64,000 nt of DNA. It comes from an uncultured Acidobacteriia bacterium. Its GTDB lineage: Bacteria > Acidobacteriota > Terriglobia > Bryobacterales > Bryobacteraceae. The notes beneath the pieces are model-generated. The model was given only the letters and a program-made list of their open reading frames with translations. It made no database searches and was not told the DNA's origin. Location of the stretch: the NCBI GenBank assembly GCA_903923395.1, contig CAIXXM010000146.1:1-64000 (forward strand), written 5' to 3'. The translations under genes and the position numbers were made by a program. Of the stretch, positions 58,327-64,000 are shown one piece after another (within the stretch, counting starts at the first letter, position 1; each line of letters begins with the position of its first letter).

Positions 58327-58547
58327 GGCTGAAACAAGCTGTCGATTTTTTGCCGGACCTCCTCATGCGAGATCGTCTCGCCCCGGTCTGCCTGTTCAAT
58401 GCCACGCTGGACTCCAGCTATAAACCGTGCGCGATCATCAAGCCAAAGAGCAACCGTCGTTTGGACGATCTGTTCTGCCTGCTGGCCGGTATCTGACGCG
58501 AGTTGTTCAAGGCGCGCCTGCGTCTCCGGACTGAAATGCACTTCCAT
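58323..58547 (-). CDS. Small antitoxin-like protein (ParD/DUF-type)
   Basis: 74 residues. EVHFSPETQARLEQLASDTGQQAEQIVQTTVALWLDD is a ribbon-helix-helix-like N-terminus. The acidic tail RGETISHEEVRQKIDSLF is a common toxin-binding tail (compare GExxxHEEVxxxIxxW in ParD/RelB-like antitoxins). It precedes and overlaps the truncated ParE by four bases. The gene seems intact although its toxin is broken, so it survives as an orphan antitoxin, possibly a regulator. Confidence 0.72.
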   Translation of the reverse strand: MEVHFSPETQARLEQLASDTGQQAEQIVQTTVALWLDDRARFIAGVQRGIEQADRGETISHEEVRQKIDSLFQP

Positions 58548-58570
58548 TCCTTCAGCCTACCGCAAATCCC

Positions 58571-59968
58571 CTACCACAACCCAATCAGCCGCCACCACCA
58601 AACGCCTAACCCGATCCACAACGTCAGGTGCATCAGAGACAACAGAAATCCCAACCGCCACCAATCTGTCTGCTTCACATAACCCGCATTGAAAAACACC
58701 GGAGCCGACCCTGTACCGTAATGCGTCAGGCTGGCATCGAGGTTCGAGAAGTATCCCAAAGACAATGCCGCGACTAAGGGTGGCACACCTCCAGCCAGTG
58801 CCGCGATGAAGAATGCGGTATAGAGCGCCGTAACATGCGCCGTCATGCTCGCGAAGGTGTAGTGAAGATATAAGTACACTGCCACCAGCACGATAAGCAC
58901 GATACCCCACGGCAAGCCATGTAACTGCGCGAAGAAGCCGCCGGTGAGTAACTTCAGTGTCCCGCCCTCGTTCAAAGCGTCAGACATCATCAGCAGTGGC
59001 GCAAACCAGATCAGCGCATCCCAGGCCTTCTGTTCCGCGAGTAACTCCTCCCACGGCAATACCTTGACCAGTAACATCGCCGAGATACCGGTGAAGGCCA
59101 CAAAGGAGTTCGGCAATCCATGCCAGGGCGATGTGATCCAACCTGCCATCACGCAGAGCATGATCGCGGAAAGCCACGACTCCTGCCGGCTGAGCGGTCC
59201 CGCCTCCTTCAACTTCTGCCGTGCCAACTCCCGTGCAGGTGCTGTATCTGTGACTTCCGGCGTAAACATACGGAAGATGATCCAGGGGGCGAGCAGCAGC
59301 GTCAGGAACCCGGGTAGACTCGCACCCAGGAACCACCGCATCCAGGTCAGCTCCACGTGCCCGAACTTCATCGCGAATTCCGCAATGAGTGGGTTTGCCG
59401 CCATACCTGTCAGGAACATGGCCGATGCCGTGTAAGTCGAGTGGAACGACGTCAGCATAAGGAAGGTCCCCATGCGGCGTGGAGTTGTCTCCGGTTCCGA
59501 TTGAAAAACCGTCGCGACGGCGCGCGAGATGGGGAAGATGACTCCGCCGCCTCGGGCTGTATCAGAAGGAATGAATGGTGCGAGCGCCACATCCGCCGCA
59601 GCCAGCGAATAACCCAGAGTAAGCGGTGTTTTCGCGAAGCGTGCGATGAAGAAGTAACCCACACGCATACCCAGCCCCGTGTAAGTCACGGCGCGTGCGA
59701 ATAGAAATGCAGAGAAGATCAGCCACAGCGTCACATTCCCGAAGCCGGAAAGAATCTTCGCGGGAGTCAGCGTATGTGTCAACGCCAACAGCGTCATGGA
59801 CGTAAATACACTGACACCCATCTTCACGGGCTGCACAGCGAGCGCAATGATCGTCGCGACAAAGATCGCGAGTAAGTGCGCCTGTGCCGGTTTAAATCCG
59901 GGCAGAGGGATGAAGTAAAGAGCCAGACCGGGAATCAGTACCCCGGCCCAGCGAAGATACGGAATCAC
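58571..59968 (-). CDS. DASS-family dicarboxylate transporter
   Basis: 465 residues and about 12 membrane helices. The pattern FIPSDTARGGGVIFPISRAVA and LTSFHSTYTASAMFLTGMAANPLIAEFA near the middle, and YTFASMTAHVTALYTAFFIAAL with LTHYGTGSAPVFFNAGYVKQTDWWRLGF near the end, are those of 2-oxoglutarate/malate-type DASS carriers (two SNT-like motifs). It likely takes up C4 or C5 dicarboxylates. GTG 59966-59968 directly adjoins the aldo/keto reductase stop, so it is the downstream gene of that pair. Confidence 0.88.
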   Translation of the reverse strand: MIPYLRWAGVLIPGLALYFIPLPGFKPAQAHLLAIFVATIIALAVQPVKMGVSVFTSMTLLALTHTLTPAKILSGFGNVTLWLIFSAFLFARAVTYTGLGMRVGYFFIARFAKTPLTLGYSLAAADVALAPFIPSDTARGGGVIFPISRAVATVFQSEPETTPRRMGTFLMLTSFHSTYTASAMFLTGMAANPLIAEFAMKFGHVELTWMRWFLGASLPGFLTLLLAPWIIFRMFTPEVTDTAPARELARQKLKEAGPLSRQESWLSAIMLCVMAGWITSPWHGLPNSFVAFTGISAMLLVKVLPWEELLAEQKAWDALIWFAPLLMMSDALNEGGTLKLLTGGFFAQLHGLPWGIVLIVLVAVYLYLHYTFASMTAHVTALYTAFFIAALAGGVPPLVAALSLGYFSNLDASLTHYGTGSAPVFFNAGYVKQTDWWRLGFLLSLMHLTLWIGLGVWWWRLIGLW

Positions 59969-60850
59969 TTAGCTATTGAGCGCCAGGCTGACGTTCGCGA
60001 TGGCTTCATCAATCTCAGCCGGGCTCTTGTACCCGATCGTCACCGCACCCACCGTACCCAGGTTCAGTGCGTACTTCAGCGCCGCGCGGCGGTCATCAAT
60101 GTTCGTGAAGCGGCCCTCCCCGATCAACTTCATCCCGATGATACCCGTGCCCTGCCCGTGAATCTTCTGCATATGCGCGGTTACCTTCGGCACATCGCCC
60201 GGCGCATTGGCTTCGCTCTGCAGGTTGTCCATCCGGGTCCCGTTGTGATTGATGCGCAGCAACGCCACATCCAGCCACTTCTGGCCGGGGAAATCACTCA
60301 GAGGCAACAGGCCATGCACGGACGCGCCCTTGGCAAGAATCTGCTTCTTGTCCTTCGCATTGTCATAGGCGTCGCGGATGAATTTGAAATCCTCCGCCCA
60401 GCCCTTCGTCCGGACGCAATGCAGCAGCAGAATATCGGCGTAATCCGTCTGCAGATCCGCCCGCACTTCATCGATCTTCGCCTTGATATCCATGCCGTTC
60501 TGCCCGCGGATCTTGGTCATCAAACGGTACGAATCGCGCGGCAGCCCCTTCAGCGCAATCCCCAGCATTTTCGGCATGCCTGTGTAGGATTCCGCCGTCT
60601 CAAAGAACCGGATCCCGCTGTCATATGCGTGGCGGACCAGGCGGTTAAAGCCCTCCTGCCCGAGTTCGCGCTGCACACGACCGCCATGCGTACCCGTGCC
60701 AAACGCCAGGCGCGTCACCTTTACGCCGGACTCACCGAGTTCCACCCAGTCCGTAGCTGCCCTTTTGGCCGGAGCGGCCATGACTTTGCCACCAGTGGCC
60801 GTAAGCAGCGCGGCGGCTGCCGTGGATTTCAGAAACTCGCGACGATTCAT
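59969..60850 (-). CDS. Tat-exported aldo/keto reductase
   Basis: 293 residues. The N-terminal signal NRREFLKSTAAAALLTATGGK is twin-arginine type. The barrel follows: VTRLAFGTGTHGG, FFETAESYTGMPKMLGIAL (catalytic Asp of the family appears as Glu here, Tyr kept as SYTG), LMTKIRGQ with the active Lys, ADILLLHCVRT with the His, and GAVTIGYKSPAEIDEAI. An NADP-type enzyme fold with export is odd and recurs in this group. It is followed immediately by the DASS carrier. Substrate unknown. Confidence 0.82.
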   Translation of the reverse strand: MNRREFLKSTAAAALLTATGGKVMAAPAKRAATDWVELGESGVKVTRLAFGTGTHGGRVQRELGQEGFNRLVRHAYDSGIRFFETAESYTGMPKMLGIALKGLPRDSYRLMTKIRGQNGMDIKAKIDEVRADLQTDYADILLLHCVRTKGWAEDFKFIRDAYDNAKDKKQILAKGASVHGLLPLSDFPGQKWLDVALLRINHNGTRMDNLQSEANAPGDVPKVTAHMQKIHGQGTGIIGMKLIGEGRFTNIDDRRAALKYALNLGTVGAVTIGYKSPAEIDEAIANVSLALNS

Positions 60851-60910
60851 GAGGGATAGGATATCGCGAAATCGGCTGGATTGCGTTCCCCTTCATTTTC
60901 CACCCCGGAA

Positions 60911-61567
60911 TCAGCGGGGACGATGCCTGCCTCGCAGCACCCCGGTGACCATCAGACCCGTGACTGCCGCGACCCAAGTTCCCGGTTCAGGGTTGGTAGT
61001 TACCAGGTCCAGGTTTCCAATGTAGATGTAGTTTCCGCTGAAGATGGTATTACTGACGACAACCTTCGCGATCTCGGCAGAGGTGTCAAGAATGCCCGTA
61101 TAATCCGCAAGTGACGCACTCGCACCTGCGTGTGTGACCTCACCAATCAAGTTGCCGTTGCGGTCGTATGCGTCAAAGATAGTGGTTTGATTCCCGTTGA
61201 ACGCACTGCGGGTGTATGTTCCAAAACCATAGATGTCTTCATCGAAAGTATAAGTCAGCGGTCCGGTATAACCGTTGTCATAGAGCCCCGTACCCGCAGG
61301 CCAGCCGAAGCCGTTGCCGGGCGTCTCAATAGAAACGGTCCCTGCTCCCGATGTCTGAGTGATTGTCACTGTGACCCCGCCGGTTGAGGTCATCACCAGC
61401 GGCGGGTGAGATGGACTCCCGCCGTATACCCCCGCGCTCATGGCGGCGTAATCGTTCGAATTGAGGATGGTGGAGCCTGTTACCGCGGTAAGTGTCCCGC
61501 CGAAGGCAGGGGTTACGAGACAGGCAGTAACTGCAGCAAATGTTAAGCCGTAGAAAACTGATCGCAT
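60911..61567 (-). CDS. PEP-CTERM sorting-domain protein
   Basis: 218 residues. Signal peptide RSVFYGLTFAAVTACLVTPAFG, then a beta-rich Gly/Thr/Ser body (residues 24-190) without known domain, and the C-terminal sorting signal NPEPGTWVAAVTGLMVTGVLRGRHRPR: PEP motif, membrane helix and basic tail. Such proteins are processed by an exosortase and join exopolysaccharide or biofilm matrix. No exosortase gene is in the window. A 6-base-arm inverted repeat lies directly before the ATG. Confidence 0.85.
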   Translation of the reverse strand: MRSVFYGLTFAAVTACLVTPAFGGTLTAVTGSTILNSNDYAAMSAGVYGGSPSHPPLVMTSTGGVTVTITQTSGAGTVSIETPGNGFGWPAGTGLYDNGYTGPLTYTFDEDIYGFGTYTRSAFNGNQTTIFDAYDRNGNLIGEVTHAGASASLADYTGILDTSAEIAKVVVSNTIFSGNYIYIGNLDLVTTNPEPGTWVAAVTGLMVTGVLRGRHRPR

Positions 61568-61572
61568 GTCAT

Positions 61573-61590
61573 AACGAACGGAGTTTCGTT
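61573..61590. promoter_or_regulatory. Inverted repeat at the PEP-CTERM gene start
   Basis: AACGAA (61573-61578) and TTCGTT (61585-61590) pair around CGGAGT, five bases upstream of the ATG. It could be an operator or a hairpin affecting translation; no ribosome site is seen. The gap to pheT (61568-61621) has no clear terminator. Confidence 0.35.
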
Positions 61591-61621
61591 TGGATATCGA
61601 TCAAGAATTTCAAGAAGGCGA

Positions 61622-63919
61622 TCACACCCGAAGGTCATAACCCGCACGGGCCAGCCCGGCGACAATCTTCTCGCGCTCGGCCTCAATATCAGCCGATGAC
61701 AAAGTCCGGTCTGCCGCGCCCACCACCACGCGGAACGAAACAGACTTCGTCCCCTCCGGCAGCGGAGCACCCTGATACTCCCGAACGTACTCGACGGCCT
61801 CAGTCAACACTCCCGCATTCGCGCGGATCGCGGCTTCCAAAGTCGCTGCAAGCTCACGGGTTCCCGTTACGATCGACAGATCGAACGCACTGGTCGGGAA
61901 GCGGCGGATGGGCTGATACTTCGTCGCCGCCGGCGTGATCTCCTGCAGCAAAGTCAGGTCCACATCTAAGACTGCGGCGCGGCCTGCATCCAGCAATGAC
62001 GGATGCAATTCGCAGAGCACACCCAGGCGCTGCCCCTGCCAGAACAATTCCGCCGAACGCGTGGGATGCTGCCAGGATTGTGTTTCCGCGAGGGGCTTCA
62101 CCACAACGCCGGAAGCCAGGCTTTCCACGGTCCGCTTCAACTCAAACAGCCCCGCGCGGCCATCATCCTTCGCGAAAACCGCAGCCATCAGATGCTGCCG
62201 TTCCACCGGTTTCTCTTCGCCGCGTTTATGAATTTCACGGCCAATTTCGAAGATCCGGAACTGGTCAAAATGTTTCGCATTCTCCGCGATATTGCGGTGC
62301 AGGCCGGGCAGCAGCGAAGTGCGCATCAGTTCCTGCCCGGCAGCAATCGGGTTCAGCACGCGGATATGGTCCGTTGCGGCGAAGCCGAACCGGGCAGCTT
62401 CCTGTTCACTGATGAATGAGTAATTCGAGACTTCGTTGAAGCCGCGGGACGTCATGAAGCGCCGCTTGGCGCGCAGGAACTCACGCTCCGGCGGATCAAA
62501 CGATGGCGCACAGGGTACCAACGGCGGCACGGGATCAATGGTGCTGTAGCCAATCATGCGGCCTACTTCTTCCACCAGATCATCGGGCATGGCAACATCT
62601 TTCGTCGCACGCCACGTCGGCACGGAAACGGTGAACTTGCCCGCTTGCGGTTCCGACACACCAAACTGCAGCGACTCCAGAATCCGCCGGACTTCCCCGG
62701 CTTCCAGAACACGGCCCAGCTTGCGCGCCAGCCAGTGTAGATCCAGATCAATTGACGGTGCCGTCTTCAGTTCCGCGGAAGCCTGGCACAAGCCACCCAC
62801 CAGACGAATCCCGGGCGACAAGACCGGCAGCAGTTCCAGAGCGCGGGCCAGAGCACGCGTTGTGTTCACGGGATCCAGCGCCTTTTCAAAGCGCATGGAG
62901 GCATCCGTCCGCAGCTTCAATGCGGAAGACGTCTTGCGCACGCTCGACGCATTGAAGTTCGCACTTTCCAGAACAATGCTGGTGGTGGTGGCAGAGATGG
63001 CAGAGTCCAAACCGCCGATCACGCCGGCAACGGCCACCGGTCCGGCAGCATCCGTGATGACTAGGTTCGCGGGGTTGAGTTCATACTCCTCATGGTTCAG
63101 CGCCATGAGCTTCTCGCCCGCTTTCGCGCGGCGCACAAAGATCGTCCCGCCCGCTAGCTTTTCGCGGTCAAACGCGTGCATCGGCTGCGGCAGTTCGGCC
63201 AGCAGCAGGTTCGTCAAATCGACGATGTTGTTGATGGGGTTGAGCCCAATCGCAGTCAAGCGGTGCTGCAGCCAAAGCGGGGAAGGCTGCACCGTGACGT
63301 TTTCAAACACCAGCGCACTGTAGCGCGGGCATAGAGTGAAGTCTTCAATCTCCACATTCACCGGACCACCCAGCGCGGGCAGCAGCTCCAGGTTCACGTG
63401 ATCGCGCAGGGTCTTGCCAGTGATGGCAGCCACTTCGCGCGCCATACCGTGATGACCCCAGAGATCCGGCCGGTGCGTGATGCTCTTGTTGTCGATCTCA
63501 ATGACCGTGTCTGCCACAGGCAGAACATCACCATCAGCAAGTTCCACAATGCCGCCGTGGTCTTTGTTGATGCCGAGTTCATTGGTGGACGCCAGCATGC
63601 CATCGCTGTCCACACCAGCCACGCGCTTGATGCCCAGCGGAACATAGACCGTGGTGATGCCTTCGCGGCAATTCGGCGCGCCGCAAACAACGGTGCGCTG
63701 GCCATATTTACCGGCATCCACAACAGCCTTGGAACAATGCGTGCCCTCGATGTGCACCGAAGACAGAACCTTCGCGGGAACGGCATCCTGCAACAGTTCG
63801 CCCGCAATTTCCACGCCTTCGCATTCGGCCGTCTTCATGGTGATGAGACGTTCCAGATCCTTGGCCTCAACGTCGAGACCTTCCACGAATTCACGAATCC
63901 AGGAGTAAGAGAATTTCAT
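61622..63919 (-). CDS. pheT: Phenylalanyl-tRNA synthetase beta subunit
   Basis: 765 residues, close to the usual length of bacterial PheT. It opens with KFSYSWIREFV, then a tRNA-binding (OB) domain with VSSVHIEGTHCSKAVVDAG-like and VVCGAPNCREG at about 78-88. B3/B4 and B5 core segments follow (THRPDLWGHHGMAREVAAI, NIVDLTNLLLAELPQPMHAFD). The C-terminal FDX-ACB anticodon-binding domain includes RRFPTSAFDLSIV and SVSFRVVVGAADRTLSSADI. It pairs with PheS, whose last codons lie just upstream. ATG 63917-63919. Confidence 0.96.
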   Translation of the reverse strand: MKFSYSWIREFVEGLDVEAKDLERLITMKTAECEGVEIAGELLQDAVPAKVLSSVHIEGTHCSKAVVDAGKYGQRTVVCGAPNCREGITTVYVPLGIKRVAGVDSDGMLASTNELGINKDHGGIVELADGDVLPVADTVIEIDNKSITHRPDLWGHHGMAREVAAITGKTLRDHVNLELLPALGGPVNVEIEDFTLCPRYSALVFENVTVQPSPLWLQHRLTAIGLNPINNIVDLTNLLLAELPQPMHAFDREKLAGGTIFVRRAKAGEKLMALNHEEYELNPANLVITDAAGPVAVAGVIGGLDSAISATTTSIVLESANFNASSVRKTSSALKLRTDASMRFEKALDPVNTTRALARALELLPVLSPGIRLVGGLCQASAELKTAPSIDLDLHWLARKLGRVLEAGEVRRILESLQFGVSEPQAGKFTVSVPTWRATKDVAMPDDLVEEVGRMIGYSTIDPVPPLVPCAPSFDPPEREFLRAKRRFMTSRGFNEVSNYSFISEQEAARFGFAATDHIRVLNPIAAGQELMRTSLLPGLHRNIAENAKHFDQFRIFEIGREIHKRGEEKPVERQHLMAAVFAKDDGRAGLFELKRTVESLASGVVVKPLAETQSWQHPTRSAELFWQGQRLGVLCELHPSLLDAGRAAVLDVDLTLLQEITPAATKYQPIRRFPTSAFDLSIVTGTRELAATLEAAIRANAGVLTEAVEYVREYQGAPLPEGTKSVSFRVVVGAADRTLSSADIEAEREKIVAGLARAGYDLRV

Positions 63920-63921
63920 GG

Positions 63922-64000
63922 TTAGAATTGCTCCAGGAAGCGCAGGTCGCCGCTCTGCAGCCAGCGGATATCGTCAATCGCGTAGCGCATCATCACCAGG
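63922..64000 (-). CDS. pheS: Phenylalanyl-tRNA synthetase alpha subunit, C-terminal end (partial)
   Basis: The reading frame ending at TAA 63922-63924 translates to LVMMRYAIDDIRWLQSGDLRFLEQF. It matches the conserved PheS C-terminus (typically [26 protein letters not shown]). Only 25 residues lie in the window; the gene continues beyond its end. Two bases separate its stop from the pheT ATG, the usual pheS-pheT operon. Confidence 0.9.
   Translation of the reverse strand, partial: LVMMRYAIDDIRWLQSGDLRFLEQF

Overview
The window looks like a high-GC chromosome segment from an acidobacterium of the Solibacteres/Bryobacterales group. The reasons are two very large TonB-dependent receptors with an N-terminal carboxypeptidase-regulatory-like domain, a TIGR03435-type protein (a family expanded in Candidatus Solibacter and relatives), many Tat-exported sugar-type enzymes, a PEP-CTERM protein, orphan TadE/TadG pilus genes, and heavy use of GTG and TTG starts. 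This is inferred from gene content; there is no rRNA gene in the window. No tRNA gene, CRISPR array, intact IS element or prophage was recognised, and no stretch longer than about 300 bases lacks a gene.

Layout. 1-245: short degenerate repeats. 246-6575 (minus): a tight run GH28 polygalacturonase - thiL - O-methyltransferase - DUF4380-like protein - cmk - lysC. 6600-13841 (plus): a signalling block with a small zinc-ribbon membrane protein, an NtrC-type sigma-54 response regulator, an H-NOX gas sensor, a 1241-residue HNOBA/PAS hybrid histidine kinase and a small unknown protein. 13849-19893: an Ntn-type hydrolase, a HTH regulator with a LexA-like C-terminus, an ECF sigma/anti-sigma pair, and a membrane cytochrome b with a Tat-exported sulfite-oxidase-like enzyme. 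19897-22834: a divergent ThuA-like / sugar-isomerase pair, a radical SAM protein and a VOC protein. 22886-31480: two TonB-dependent receptors flanking an arsenic cluster (arsR-arsM-aqpS-arsC). 31480-34383: an accessory patch with an HNH nuclease, an unknown protein, vapBC between two copies of a ~140 bp repeat, and a TIGR03435 protein. 34413-47187: isomerase, octaheme cytochrome c, metF, a KdpD/KdpE-like pair, an MFS transporter with a membrane protein, queC-queE, a TIGR01777 epimerase, class II photolyase, cupin and metallo-beta-lactamase-fold protein. 47227-52951 (minus): a tadE-tadE-tadG trio, SGNH hydrolase and DUF3108 protein, slipin and GntR regulator. 53088-64000: acs, nitroreductase, a SahR-like ArsR-methyltransferase divergent from ahcY, an antitoxin with a truncated ParE, a DASS transporter with an aldo/keto reductase, a PEP-CTERM protein, pheT and the last codons of pheS.

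How the genes may work together. The strongest lead is the 6.6-13.8 kb signalling block. An H-NOX heme protein is translationally coupled to a kinase that starts with the HNOBA domain otherwise known from soluble guanylate cyclases, and it sits directly behind a sigma-54 activator. Upstream of that activator, upstream of the neighbouring zinc-ribbon gene, and again 25 kb away near 32.0 kb, I see TGTTCC/GGAACA half-sites 70-100 bp before a GG-N10-GC element. This may be a nitric-oxide-responsive sigma-54 regulon. Other coherent units are the arsenic cluster, which has an aquaglyceroporin but no efflux pump, the SahR-like/ahcY methyl-cycle control unit, and a vapBC module whose promoter has been duplicated in front of a TIGR03435 gene.
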